Shown here piece by piece: positions 53,601 through 62,968 of a DNA stretch of 64,000 nt; within the stretch, counting starts at the first letter, position 1, and every line of letters starts with the position of its first letter. The stretch lies in contig NC_064443.1 in the NCBI RefSeq assembly GCF_023343835.1, forward strand, positions 6,386,001-6,450,000, read 5' to 3'. This DNA comes from Lagopus muta (taxonomy: Eukaryota; Chordata; Aves; Galliformes; Phasianidae). The notes under the pieces were generated by a model, which worked only from the letters and a program-made list of their open reading frames with translations, had not been told where the DNA came from and made no database searches. Made by a program: the position numbers and the translations under genes.

Positions 53601-56600
53601 TGCTGCTTACTGAAAACCTGCCAATAGTTTTGGCTGGTGTACCACTATCATGAGTTCCAGCCTGTTTTCCATAGGAACCGGAGTCTAGAGAGTCATCCCT
53701 TTGAAGGTTATTTATCACCCCATCTGCTGTCGATAGCTGCATTACATTATCTGTGTGCGTAGATGAAGTTGTAGCCTTTGCCTTCTCGTTCGTTTTAGAA
53801 GTTTCCATCTGTTTAGCTATGCTCGATGATGTAGGTGCAACCTGGAGAGAATAACAGAGGTTAATTTTGAAAGTAACTGTAACAATCAGATATAAAACTA
53901 TGCGTGGTTTCTGGTTACCTGGAGGAGGCCCTTTGCTGGAGTCACAGGAGCTGGAGTGATGCTCGTAGCTGATCCTGGTTTACAAGTTGGAGAAAAAAAC
54001 AAATTAATGTCTGGAATGGTTTTGCATAAAGCAAGCCAATGGCAAACTCAAGGGTAACAGTGCAGTACTAAGAATGATGTAAATACCAATTCCTTGTAAT
54101 GCAGGATCTAGGATTTTTATTTATTTATTTATTTTTTAATGCAGGAGACAGTAATGATAACAGTACAAATTACCTGCAGGTAGACACTAGCTTCAGTCTA
54201 TTCATTTGGGGAATTCAAATAATAAAAAGAGTGTGAAATTTCTTAAGCCAACTGGAAAATTTTGGAGGGGAAGTAGAGTGAAATTTGCATGGTGCACTAG
54301 ACCTGTATGACCAAGGTATTCTTCGTGTCTTGAAAAAATAAGTAATTCCTCTCAGATATTCATGCACGTAAAATGCTGCATTTGACCACAAATGGACCAT
54401 TACTTTACACCTTTCATTTCACAGGTACCCACACCAACAATTCAAAGTGTCTGAAATGAAGTTAAACATCACACTGCTGAAAGCAGAAATCATAAGCTTA
54501 GAAAATGCCATTTGAACCACAAAATATGTGAAAAAGCATAATAACATAGACATCACTATTTCACCACTTGGGCCTCTGCTTTTGAAGTTAAGGCAGTGTA
54601 CACAAGCTTTTCAGAAAGCTGCTTTCTTACGGCACACAGTGAACATACAGCCTTCATATTTCTGAAACAGTGAAATACATTCTTGCTTTATGGTATCCAA
54701 GATACATTAATTCTACTACCCAGTGCTACATTTCACTTATACACGCTCTTTTCCACCTTTAGTGAGACAAATTAACACATGAAACTCAGAGCTTTCCTCT
54801 TGCACTGACCTAAGTGATGGACTCCAATGAGCCATGAACATATTTGGCAATCTACATGACTCGAGGTCCCTTATTTATTCTAGGAGTACTGCACTTCCCT
54901 GCATCTTGAAGAGGCAGTGCGTGAGCTCCAGCTCTGAACCAGCCAGAGGTGCTGCAGGCTCCAGGTGTGCCAGCAAAGAGCTGTCTGCCATCACACAAAT
55001 GTGGCACTGCTTTGCCATCACAACCTCAAAAAAAAACCAGCCCTTCCTCACCCCACACCTGTGACAGGGGCAGGAGTTTCAGGCTCCTCAACACTCAAGG
55101 CTTCCCATGACTTGCAAGACAGGTAAAAGGAGCATTACAACCGCTCAGTTTCTTACTGCTGCTCCTGCTGCGTTACTTTGGAAACTGCCATTATATCTGC
55201 GAGTACTTAATGAAAAGAACTTCTTCCTAGCTCTCCATAGGAGTCTCAAACATCTTACAAGCTTCTCCCCAGAGATGTTACCCTCAACCACACGATTTTC
55301 ATCAGCTCCTTTTTACGCAGCCGCAGAAATCCAAGGGACTTTCTGTTCAGATGTTTTAATGGCACCAGAAATTTACTGTTGAGATCACAGACTTCCACAC
55401 AAACACCCTATACCATAGGCATATATTACCTACTTATGGTTTAAAATAAATCTGCCTGCGAGGCAGTTTATTTCTAGGAAGCTTGGCAGGAGCGAGCTAT
55501 TTAATACTTGTTACATTACAGCAGGGTCAGCACTGCGCCGGGCACGGCTGGGCAGTTAACCAAGAGCTAGCAGCAAGGAGACACAGGAGAGGACCGGGCA
55601 CAAGTACAGATCCATCACTGCAGTTCAGCACTGAAAGGAGCATTACCTCTTTGGCTTGCTGACCCACCTCTTGCTTCCAAGGACTCAGTCCCAACGCCTG
55701 CGGCCTCAGACTTTTCAAGCTTTCAGTAAAAAGAGAAAAGAAAAGCATTTCAGCCTCCAGCACAAAGCCCGTGCATTCTCATCCTCTCTTTCTCTCTCCC
55801 CCCCATCCCTCTATACTCACACTATCGTGCAATGTGAAACTATTTTATATTGTTTGTGGAGATGGCCTCTTAGCTTTTCCTTTAACTCCCCCATTTTTTT
55901 TCTCCCTTGGAAGACAAAGAGGAGGCAGAATCACAGAGGAGACTGCAACCTAAGTCAACATGGGCACTGAATTATAAATGAATTTTGGTTTTGTTCTGCT
56001 TCACTTTTCCAGTAAAACCACACACTTTGCATTCATCTCTTCAGAAAGTCCCAGATTTCAGAAGGACTAGATTCAATTACTGGAGAGAGACCACCTTTCA
56101 TAAACAAGGCATTGTAACTGCAGTAGGTGGTCATTAATCACCACATAGTTCAAACCAGTTGTTCAAATGCAGCCATACTTCCATAAAATACTGCTTCTTT
56201 CCAACAGTTCATTCAGCTGACACTTTATGAAACTGCCTCATCCTTGGCAGTGGGGATGGGATTATCTCCAGAAGTCTTTTCAAAGAAGGTAAACATTGAT
56301 CTCCTAGCAGAAAGTGCTGCAAACCTTTTTATTTCATGAACTCAGCATTTAGTCTGAGAAACTGCAACACATATCCAGAGCGAATGGTGACCCAAGCCAC
56401 CAGTAAACTAAGTAAAATTAAAAACACAACAAAACCAAAACAGGAAAGCTCAGCTTTCCTTAGCTATTTCCCAGGAAGTCAAAACAGGTCGCTCCTGGAA
56501 ATGGGCAATCATCTACCTATGGAGTCTTCCACCAGCTGCAGCACTTGTGTGAAGTGTCCTGAGGTGTTTATTTTATTCTGACTTAGAAAGCAGGTATTGT

Positions 56601-59600
56601 AATCCCTGCCAATAATTTATATTAGAAAAATCCTATAAATATTTGATGTTTGGTGCTACTTACTGTACCTCATTTTCTAAGAGAGAGCAATATAGGCTGT
56701 GTTTGGAGCCTGTGCTATTTCAGTAAGCAACTACATATTCTAAAATTGGTCATAAATGCATAATATGCAAATTAAACATTTACTATTGCTAACTTTTTGA
56801 TAACGATAGAAAGCAAAACTATTCATAGACTATAATCAGTCTTCAGAGGAGGTCTGTGAAACTGCTGTGATTCCACCTCATTCATAAATGGGACACTCTC
56901 TGCCAGCTCCCTGCTGCTGTGTGCATTTGCTGCGGTATGAGGCAAGGGTGAAGCAGAACATCCCCATGTAACCAGCTACACATGCAAACGAGGCACAGAC
57001 AATACCACGTCAGAGCCAGCTGACCAGACAAACACTTTCTTCCCTCTTCAGAACTTAACGACTATTCCCATGATGCATATTACCGTAAACTACAAAATGT
57101 CATGTTTCTGCCTGCTTTAGAAACAGGATATGATGAGAAATGTGAATTAAGATATTATATAGCTTAAAAACCCAAAGGAAAAAATTTGGCTTTCACTGGT
57201 AAATGCTTATGTAAAGTGAGTCAAGTTCTAACTTTACGAGATGCACTCTAAGAGAACATTCACAATGGAAAGCAAGCAGCGACAAAAGGTAATACAGAGG
57301 AGCAGATGTAAAATGTTTAGAGAAGCAAGAAGCCCATACATAGGTTATACTACAGTTAAACCAGACTGTTTCTGGGCTCTACTTTGGTGGTGTCCATGAT
57401 TTAGAGACACAAAGGGCGAAGTCACTGCACTAACCAATGCTGGGTAAGGTGCGACCTCAGGTGGCACAGCTGGCACAAACTGGGCCTCAGCAGCTTTCAC
57501 CTCCTGGCAGCTATCCGTGGTGTTATGGCCTGGTTCTCTCAAATCCAACACCAACTTGGGATCTTCGGTGAATGGTGGCAAGTTAAATTCACTGTCTGCC
57601 TGTTCCAGTGGCACAAAAGCATCTGGAGTTCCTGCTGATGCAGAAGAAGTCGGGACATATTCCTGGTAAAGTAAGTTGCGCAATTTCTCATCGAGGCTTT
57701 TTATTGTGTTGTCAACGAAATCCACCCGGGGTGGCCCCTCTCCATCAGACTCCACAGTGCACGGCTGCTGCTGCTGCTGCAGCAGGCTGATCCCCACGCT
57801 GGCGCAGGTGACAGGCTGTGTCTGGGACAGCATCACGTGCTGCTGGGATGTGGCCATGGACACCTGAGTGGGGCTCTGAAGTTGAGATCCTGCCAGATTG
57901 AGAGACTCGGATGCAACAGATGCAGGAAACACTTGATTCACAAAGGAGTGCTGCACCACGCCGGGCTGGCCAGCCTCTGGCAGTTGAGGGATCTGGGCCG
58001 CAGGCTGCCGCTCCAAAACAACAGCATCTGAGAGCACAGGGAGCGGGCAGAGCTCTGCTGCCTTGGCAGGAGCTGGCGGGACTGCTTTGGGCGGCCCGAC
58101 ACTGCAACACGCTATCTCCACGTCAGGGATACACATGGCCTCATCCGCCTGCTGCTGCGCCTGCTGAGTAGGCTGGGCAGCCAGGGGAGCATCAGCAGGC
58201 TCCTCCAGAGGGGCGGCACCTGGGGCTGGAGTGCCAGGTGGGGCAGGTAATGCTGCTTGCAGTAGAGAACATTCCGGCTGGCCTCCGTTAGCAGCTGCCT
58301 GCTCCAGGATGTTTGGAGCAGGTCCTGGCGGCGCTGGAGCTGAGAGCTCTGCCTGGCTCGGCAAGCCAGCTGAAGATGCTGCAGGAGGAATTTGTGCCAA
58401 AGATGGAGAGGCCCCAATGGGGCTGTCACAGATGCTTGCTTGTAGAGGAAGCTGCTGACAAGCTAAGACACCAGGCGCATCCGGCACCGCAGAGTTTGCT
58501 TGCTGATCATCCGACTGCTCCAGGTCTAGGAAGGACACAAACAGCATTTGAACTCCTGATGGGCTGTACGAAGTGAAACAAAGTCACTGCAGAGCCTCTT
58601 GACTAGCTGCAACGACAACTACACCTAGCCTGAACTGTTCCCTACAGAAAAAATTAAGGCTGCAGTGACCCATCTGGATGCTTTTCTGTACAACTTGCTC
58701 TAGGGAACCCGCTTTAGCAGGGGTTGGACTCATCTCCAGAGGTTCTTTTCAACCCCTGTGATCCTGTGATTAGAATTTCAGCCATGCTATAGTGAAAGGC
58801 AGACACTTAAAACTCTGGAACTTCCCCCAAACTCAGATAAACATTTCTAATTTGGTTCAGTGCTCTTCATCGAAAAAGACGCAAACTAATTTTGTGTGAT
58901 AAGTGTTTCGTTATCAACAGGAACGTTACTCAGCTCAACACTTGACCAAGGACAGGATAACATGGATTGTTCAAACTACGTGATGTCTCTGGCACAACTG
59001 TCTTCAATTGTTACAATGACAATGAGGCCTAGGCTTCATCAAGTGCACCTTTTATAGGGTAAGGAAGAAGAGCTCTTCTACATCTCAGGAAGTTTTCTTT
59101 ATCATCCTGGAACTAGAGGCTGATGAGTACACCTCTAAGCCAAGGCATCAGGGTCCATTCCTCCCTTCACCCCTTGCCCTTCTGAAGCCACCAGAGTTTT
59201 CTGAAGGACTAGGGTACTGAGGATCAAAGCCAAGAGACTTCCTTTCCTTCTGAGACAATGTTTTCTAAAAAATCTAAACTTTGTAAATACCTGGACCTTC
59301 AGACTGTTGTGCACCCTGAGGAACTGGTGGAGAAAATTCTGGTGCATCCGTAGTCGGGTTTTCCACCACAGGGCATATAATAAACCACCTTTTTCCAGTA
59401 TGCAAAACTAGATATGAAAATAAAAAGTAAACAATAGTTTTGGTTTATTCCAGATCACCCGTCATAAGCTAGTTTTAATTTTTATATTTATATTTAGAAA
59501 ATCCAAATTCCTGTGGTAACAGCCAAGATTATAAACAATGGCTCCCATCTGATTCTCATCCCTGAGAAGCCAGTTTCTGTAAGGGAGACTGACACCACCT

Positions 59601-62251
59601 GATTCTGCCACACATTTATAGTAAGTTTATTCTCAAGTATTAATTATCCTTAGAAAGGTAATAATTGCATACAAGACAAATTTATGAACGGTTCTGCAAA
59701 CAGTTAGCTTACTATGGAAAGAAAATGCCAGTCTGGTAAAGTTTATCCATTTTAACTTTTCTAAGTAGGAAGTGTTATAGCTAACATTTCTTTCAAGTCT
59801 CATCTCAAGGTCTGGCATATATAAATAGCAAACGAGAATTATACACACTTGGTAACATCCAGCATAAGTAAAAATGTTAAAAAAAAAAAAAAAGTGCTAA
59901 AAAATGATATTACTTTTCTAGGCAAAAATAAACCAGGTATTTTTAGCAGAAGATCTAGTCGGTAAAGATCATCCAATTTCTGCATTCATTAAAGAAGTCC
60001 TGCGTTATCCTTCCTTCCCGTAATTAAGAATTTTTGAAACAATGCTTCCTCCATCAGAGATTTAGCTTTTTTCCCACGAACACACACTTACACAGAGATA
60101 AAAGGACCATCCCCTTCCCTTCCACTTGGCTATAAAACCCATAAGATGCAATGGCATGCAGACGCCCCAAACTCCCCTCAATAATAATGAGGTAGTTGAA
60201 AATGTATGGGTTAGAAATTTCAATTAAATTACCAGTGCAAACATATCTTTTAACTTTCTCTTGCAGATGTAGTTATGAAGAGTATGCTTCTTGATTTTTA
60301 CACCACTGATTATCTACTGATGTAATTTAGGGCTTCCCTAGATGTCCCAGGTGTCAGTCAGCTTAGCCCTATGATCGTGAAGGTTGCTAACAGCAGAGAT
60401 CACTGTTACACCCTTATTTCTAGATACAACCACCAGTAAAACTGGTGATATCTTCCTCAATCTAGAAAACTTCTGCATAAGTTAATCAGCAACTTCAAGC
60501 TAGAGATTAAGCTTTTATTCAAAAGCACATTTACCATTTTGTTGATACACAGGAGTCTTCACTTGAGATGGCCGCTTCTCCTATTCAAAGAAACAAACAA
60601 CAAAAAAACACTGTCTTAGTATCAATGCAAAAGCAGCATTATTCCAAGGAACCTTTATATTTAAGTTTTAACTGAGTTAAAGAATTGTTTTTCCAGCTAA
60701 TAAACCTTTTTTTTTTTTTTTTTCCTTTTGTTCAGTGCGGGTTGTGAAACTTCTTTACAGTAATTGGACATTAACAAAAAGGTATCAACCAAGAACTCTA
60801 ACATTTCTCACCTCATTCATTTCTGTTCCATCAGTATCCTGCTGGGGACTTGTTCCCTGATCAGAACTCCGTTCCCCTTCCGTATCTTCACTGAGCATAT
60901 CTTCTGCTTTATCGATAATATCTTTCATTTGTTCAATAAATGTCTCTTTCTCACTCTGCAATATGAATTCATTCTCTACCTACAAAGTCACATCAAAACA
61001 GAGAAAAGAACTATAACTTTTTGGCTAATGCCCCATTCGGCTTGTAGCAAGCCCACATGAGAATAAACTGGTTAAGGCAACATGTTACATCAAGAGCCTG
61101 TGGGCAGCTGCATCACCAAGTCTTACCATGTAAGTAGCAATTTCCTCGGGTGCATCACCATCCAAATCAAACTTAAAAGTCACCATTTTGTGATTGTGTG
61201 TTTCAAGCTGACACTCCACCATCTTATCTCCTGTGTTACAAACCTGCAAACAAAGATTAAAAAACAATTATTTCTGGCACAACTGAACTAATCCTGACTT
61301 TATCCCTAAAGAAAGAATACTTGCATTTAATATAGTCAGTTTGGGTCTGTTGGTTTTCTCCTGGCGTGAACGAGCACGTGTAGATTTCTTATGTTTCTTT
61401 GAAGACTTTCCTTCTTGTTTTCCACTTCCTATTGCTCCTTCAAAGCTGTCACTCATCTCTTTACCTGAAGCAACATCTGGACTCATGTAGCTTTGCAAGA
61501 CAAAGGAAGAAATCCCCCAGAATGAAACCGCCATCACACAACAGAGTTACATATAGATAAGACAGAGGAAAATCAGACTACAAAAAAGTGTATATTCTGG
61601 CCCAGATTGAGCCAGCTCCTGAGAGATGCTCAGTAAGTGAAAGGAGCTCCTCTAAGTCAGGCATGTACTCTGGCTATCACACCTAGCAAGAAATGACCTC
61701 TCGAAGTTTCTGTCAGTACCATAAGGAAGTGCCGTCATTATTTCAGTAATTAATGCATTACTCGGCTTGAGTTCAAACTTGTGCACTGCAAAACCTCAGA
61801 ATGAGCTCTGGCACGTTTTAATTCTTGTCATAATGATATATCTGAGTGGCTCAAAGTACAACTTTCACCAATACATCATCTCCTGTATCACTCTTGGGGA
61901 TGGATCATTACAGAAGGTGATATAGGTGCACCCATTCCAAAGGGGAAATAAGCTACATACCCAATTACTCAAGCATAAAATGCCTTTGTACAGATTTAAT
62001 GGCATCAAAATCAGGGATCATACCACTTGAGTTATTTTAACAGAAATAAATTACTTGCTGAACTGAAATTTGTTGTACATACATCAAGGTTAGGATGCAA
62101 TACCCAATCCAAAGACCAGGCATTTCAGTTAGCCTTATAAAGACAGAAAATTCACCCTCTAAAAAGAAAACATTTTTTTGCTGAAATGATGATAATGATA
62201 CCTTTCACAGCTCTGTGACAGAGTTTGAAGTTTGTCCTGTATTGCCTGCTC
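35261..62251 (-). CDS. WNK2: WNK2 serine/threonine-protein kinase, C-terminal half (16 exons, 5' end outside window)
   Basis: WNK kinases sense chloride and osmotic state and activate SPAK/OSR1, which phosphorylate cation-chloride cotransporters; they act in the cytosol. The kinase domain is not here. Sixteen minus-strand exons join in phase: 62251-62202, 61490-61325, 61243-61127, 60979-60812, 60580-60535, 59407-59291, 58525-57435, 55719-55668, 53974-53919, 53841-53159, 52137-51923, 49844-49629, 48745-48647, 43781-43737, 42310-42057, 35608-35261 (stop TAG). They encode 1240 residues. Landmarks seen: the PF2-like block [10 protein letters not shown] (about residue 82), the block [18 protein letters not shown] in the big exon, [14 protein letters not shown] and [10 protein letters not shown]. 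The residues G-K-P-L-P-P-N-x-G-F and G-W-T-V-x-H-x-T-S-E-R-V match WNK2 as I remember it better than WNK1, 3 or 4. Splice sites are inferred from consensus and phase, not from transcripts. Confidence 0.95.
35609..42056 (-). other. WNK2 intron o-p (6.4 kb)
   Basis: No coding exon seen. It holds an antisense-oriented CR1 3' end (38950-39045) and a short T run at 38671-38683. The rest appears unique and AT-rich. Confidence 0.6.
38950..39045 (-). mobile_element. CR1 3'-end fragment
   Basis: The plus strand reads as the reverse complement of a CR1 tail: AGAATAATAGAATCC, then AAAAAGATCTCTAAGGTCATC, TCCAACTATTAAGCCATCACC. Only the 3' untranslated end survives. Located in WNK2 intron o-p, same strand as the gene. 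Confidence 0.75.
42057..42310 (-). CDS. WNK2: WNK2 exon o, conserved C-terminal D-D-L-H-K-L-V block
   Basis: A 254-nt exon, acceptor TGATTTTCCAG, phase 1 in; donor GGA|GTAAGT, phase 0 out. It contains [20 protein letters not shown] and then [17 protein letters not shown] is shared by the WNK C-terminal coiled-coil region (HQ-motif area). After it come [12 protein letters not shown] and a polar tail. Reading through the donor reaches a stop at 42039, so a short alternative end is possible if the intron is retained. Confidence 0.94.
42311..43736 (-). other. WNK2 intron n-o (1.4 kb)
   Basis: Nothing recognised beyond splice ends; unique-looking AT-rich sequence. Confidence 0.6.
43737..43781 (-). 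CDS. WNK2: WNK2 exon n (45-nt, frame-neutral)
   Basis: A 45-nt exon with acceptor TTACCTTGTAG. It reads [14 protein letters not shown]. Three GT sites overlap at its end (AGTAGTAGTAAC). The site A|GTAACT keeps phase 1 and gives H-S-S-R-S-S-T, as in the family; using the first GT would drop two serines and also stay in frame. It lies between introns of about 4.9 and 1.4 kb. Confidence 0.88.
43782..48646 (-). other. WNK2 intron m-n (4.9 kb)
   Basis: Contains an unassigned 165-codon plus-strand open frame at 47092-47589 and others below 135 codons. No splice-supported exon and no recognisable repeat. The block at 46450-46860 is GC-richer than its surroundings. Confidence 0.6.
48647..48745 (-). 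CDS. WNK2: WNK2 exon m (99 nt, frame-neutral)
   Basis: Phase 1 at both ends, with acceptor TTATATTCATTTACAG. It encodes [19 protein letters not shown] and [11 protein letters not shown]. The donor ATCT|GTTTGT is weak by consensus but gives T plus GG = tryptophan, restoring S-I-W-S, the family sequence. Very well conserved. Confidence 0.92.
48746..49628 (-). other. WNK2 intron l-m (0.9 kb)
   Basis: No feature recognised; pyrimidine-rich patch at 49310-49340 on the plus strand. Confidence 0.6.
49629..49844 (-). CDS. WNK2: WNK2 exon l (216 nt, frame-neutral)
   Basis: Phase 1 at both ends, with acceptor TTGTTCTTTCAG and donor CAAG|GTGATT. It encodes a serine/threonine-rich stretch, then the conserved [20 protein letters not shown], which I recall almost unchanged from mammalian WNK2. 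Its length is a multiple of three with matching end phases, so it is a possible cassette exon. Confidence 0.92.
50276..50345 (+). repeat. TATC/ATAT microsatellite tract
   Basis: Interrupted CTAT and TATA units, beginning ATAACTATCTATCTATATAT and ending CTATATAGGTAT. Confidence 0.85.
51016..51091 (-). mobile_element. CR1 3'-end fragment with terminal 8-10 bp repeats
   Basis: The plus strand shows AATCATAGAATCATAGAATT, then AAGGTTGGAAACGACCTATA, AGATCATCTAGTCCAAC, the reverse complement of a CR1 3' terminus with its short tail repeats. Located in WNK2 intron k-l. Confidence 0.85.
51923..52137 (-). CDS. WNK2: WNK2 exon k, coiled coil and R-L-G-K-P-L-P-P-N block
   Basis: A 215-nt exon, acceptor TTTTTATGCTTAG, phase 2 in; donor ACAA|GTAGGT, phase 1 out. 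It completes [13 protein letters not shown] with the previous exon, giving a coiled coil, then [12 protein letters not shown], the basic cluster [12 protein letters not shown] and L-L-N-P-L-V-Q-Q-L. These blocks are the best evidence that the gene is WNK2. The open frame continues past the donor to 51813; that extension has a hydrophobic run of no family resemblance and is taken as intron. Confidence 0.94.
52138..53158 (-). other. WNK2 intron j-k (1.0 kb)
   Basis: No feature recognised. A 62-codon plus-strand frame at 52795-52983 shows no protein-like features. Confidence 0.6.
53159..53841 (-). CDS. WNK2: WNK2 exon j, R-F-S-V motif and S-D-N-D-S-E-F-E-D segment
   Basis: A 683-nt exon with acceptor TTATTCTCTCCAG and donor AAAA|GTATGT. 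Phase 0 in and phase 2 out. It contains [15 protein letters not shown], an RFxV peptide of the kind SPAK/OSR1 C-terminal domains bind, then [10 protein letters not shown], the basic V-R-R-V-Q-T-A-S-S (likely phosphorylation site, inferred), F-L-Q-R, and [20 protein letters not shown]. It ends in a charged helix, K-K-E-L-Q-N-L-R-E. The match to the WNK2 pattern is strong along its length. Confidence 0.95.
53919..53974 (-). CDS. WNK2: WNK2 exon i (56-nt small exon)
   Basis: Located between acceptor TTGTAAACCAG and donor CCAG|GTAACC. It enters in phase 1 and leaves in phase 0. It encodes [18 protein letters not shown], a proline/threonine-rich linker. The phase fits both neighbours exactly. The residues are poorly conserved, so the call rests on splicing logic. 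Confidence 0.72.
53975..55667 (-). other. WNK2 intron h-i (1.7 kb)
   Basis: Contains a (TTTA) microsatellite at 54114-54137 and nothing else recognised. Confidence 0.6.
54114..54137 (+). repeat. (TTTA)n microsatellite
   Basis: TTTTTATTTATTTATTTATT then TTTT. Confidence 0.9.
55668..55719 (-). CDS. WNK2: WNK2 exon h (52-nt small exon)
   Basis: A small exon after a long pyrimidine tract ending ACTGAAAG, with donor AGAG|GTGGGT. Phase 0 in and phase 1 out. It reads [21 protein letters not shown] at this position recalls the mammalian protein. Its last G joins GA of the next exon to make glycine. It rests on splice signals and phase, so confidence is moderate. Confidence 0.68.
55720..57434 (-). 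other. WNK2 intron g-h (1.7 kb)
   Basis: No feature recognised. Mammalian WNK2 carries extra residues in this part of the protein, so small exons without clear signals may have been missed here. Confidence 0.5.
57435..58525 (-). CDS. WNK2: WNK2 exon g, large low-complexity linker exon
   Basis: The largest exon here, 1091 nt, with acceptor GTCCTTCCTAG. It enters in phase 1 and, with the donor chosen (TTG|GTTAGT), leaves in phase 0. It is rich in proline, alanine, glutamine and serine, has five CAG codons at 57765-57779, and carries the conserved block [22 protein letters not shown] followed by P-T-S-S-A-S-A-G. The frame stays open to 57345, so the 3' boundary is less certain. I chose 57435 because it joins in phase to L-E-K-S-E, as in the family; other GT sites at 57400-57360 give the wrong phase. 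Confidence 0.88.
58526..59290 (-). other. WNK2 intron f-g (0.8 kb)
   Basis: Contains a CR1 3' end in antisense orientation to WNK2 (58671-58771), about 145 nt upstream of the exon g acceptor. Confidence 0.6.
58671..58771 (+). mobile_element. CR1 3'-end fragment
   Basis: The sense-strand CR1 tail is recognisable: CTGGATGCTTTTCTGTACAA, CTTGCTCTAGGGAACC, AGCAGGGGTTGGACT, CTCCAGAGGTTC, CAACCCCTGTGATCCTGTGA. It is antisense to WNK2 in intron f-g. Confidence 0.85.
59291..59407 (-). CDS. WNK2: WNK2 exon f, G-K-R-W-F-I-I-C-P segment
   Basis: A 117-nt exon, phase 1 at both ends, with acceptor TTTCATATCTAG and donor CAG|GTATTT. It encodes [17 protein letters not shown], then a proline/acid-rich tail ending Q-Q-S-E-G-P. 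The T-G-K-R-W-F-I pattern is shared with other WNKs. It could be skipped without a frameshift. Confidence 0.85.
59408..60534 (-). other. WNK2 intron e-f (1.1 kb)
   Basis: No feature recognised apart from an A run at about 59879-59894. Confidence 0.6.
60535..60580 (-). CDS. WNK2: WNK2 exon e (46-nt small exon)
   Basis: A short exon between acceptor TTTGAATAG and donor ATG|GTAAAT, entering in phase 0 and leaving in phase 1. It reads [15 protein letters not shown]. It is too short for a simple ORF search and was found from splice signals and phase. Its final G plus TT of the next exon gives valine, leading to V-L-H-T-G-K-R-W-F. Confidence 0.8.
60812..60979 (-). CDS. WNK2: WNK2 exon d, end of PF2-like domain and acidic helix
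   Basis: A 168-nt exon, phase 0 at both ends, with donor GAG|GTGAGA. It opens V-E-N-E-F-I-L, then an acidic helix with [18 protein letters not shown], matching the family pattern V-E-N-x-F-x-L...A-x-x-M-L. The C-terminal part is polar ([11 protein letters not shown]). The length is a multiple of three, so skipping would keep the frame. Confidence 0.93.
61127..61243 (-). CDS. WNK2: WNK2 exon c, second PF2-like (CCTL2) domain core
   Basis: A 117-nt exon, phase 0 at both ends, with acceptor TTTGTTTGCAG and donor ATG|GTAAGA. It encodes [17 protein letters not shown] and [20 protein letters not shown]2-like domains of WNKs resemble the OSR1/SPAK C-terminal domain and are expected to bind RFxV/I peptides. 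The residues are nearly identical to other WNK paralogues, so this is one of the safest exons here. Confidence 0.95.
61244..61324 (-). other. WNK2: 81-nt WNK2 intron with a GC donor (GC-AG intron)
   Basis: The intron begins GCAAGTATTC after L-T-I-L-N and ends TTTGTTTGCAG before V-C-N-T-G. GCAAGT is the usual form of the minor GC-AG donor class. No GT donor nearby keeps the frame. Confidence 0.8.
61325..61490 (-). CDS. WNK2: WNK2 exon b, basic linker before the PF2-like domain
   Basis: A 166-nt exon, phase 2 in and phase 0 out. It encodes [15 protein letters not shown], then a lysine/arginine-rich stretch containing T-R-A-R-S-R-Q-E-K, ending K-L-T-I-L-N, the first strand of the PF2-like domain. 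The family runs straight from L-T-I-L-N into V-C-N-T-G, which puts the exon end at 61325 and makes the donor GCAAGT, not GT. The nearby GT (three bases of GCA and one A later) would give a TAA stop two codons into the next exon. Confidence 0.88.
61491..62201 (-). other. WNK2 intron a-b (0.7 kb)
   Basis: No feature recognised. Confidence 0.6.
62202..62251 (-). CDS. WNK2: WNK2 exon a (first exon in window)
   Basis: A 50-nt exon after a T-rich acceptor ending TTTTAG, with donor AG|GTATCA. It reads [16 protein letters not shown] and ends in phase 2. Its last two bases plus the first base of the next exon make serine, leading into Y-M-S-P-D, as in the WNK2 family. It lies N-terminal to the second PF2-like domain. 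The preceding intron runs off the window. Confidence 0.8.
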
Positions 62252-62884
62252 CTAAAACATAAGAAAAAGTCATTTAAGTAAACATGTTGTACTGCCAGAC
62301 AAAAACACCCTTAAGAAAGGTTTGTTGTTGAGATATTATTAATATCCTAAATCATTCTCTTTAACCTATTCATCAATTTTGAAAGTGCCCCATTTCACCC
62401 TCCTATCATCATTTGTGCCCAGACTCTCTTAGGACACCAGTGCGCCAGCTCCCTTCCCTGCTGCTGCTGCTGCTAAAGCAGAAGAGGCAGTGAAAGAAAG
62501 GAAGCGCTCCTCACCACAATGGAAAAGTTTTACTGCAGGACAAATTCACATCAACGCCTGATTCCTTTTTGAATGAACGTAAACTGTACACCAATGTGTT
62601 TTATTGCTTTGTATAGTCCACTGAAATAATATTAGGTATTTTAAGCATGCTTGGCTTATTGTGAGAATTGCTGACGAACTTCCAAATAAAAGACAGAAAT
62701 CCTTTTCTTAAAAATACACTCTTCATATAATGCCCTCTTGGTCTCGACACAACAGAAGTTTACCCTAAAAACTTGCCTGTTCCCTGGTCCAATGCTAGCC
62801 CAAGCATCAGTGATGTTTCACCATGCACAGACCTGATAGGATGATGCCCTGCTACTACAGCCTCATTACATGTATGGGTAACAG

Positions 62885-62932
62885 ATACACACACACCTGT
62901 TTGCATATAGCAGTACATGTACATACACACAC
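62885..62932 (+). repeat. CA-rich simple sequence
   Basis: Interrupted CA units (ATACACACACACC, ACATACACACACACA). Confidence 0.8.
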
Positions 62933-62942
62933 ATCAGCTTAA

Positions 62943-62968
62943 TAAATATATATAATCATATATATTTA
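62943..62968. repeat. Perfect AT inverted repeat
   Basis: TAAATATATAT at 62943-62953 and its reverse complement at 62958-62968, with a 4-base loop. Confidence 0.9.

Noticed and set aside
57345..57434. Extension of the large WNK2 exon to the open-frame end
   Set aside because: Ends without a phase-0 donor; the TTG|GTTAGT site at 57435 joins the next exon in frame and matches family residues.
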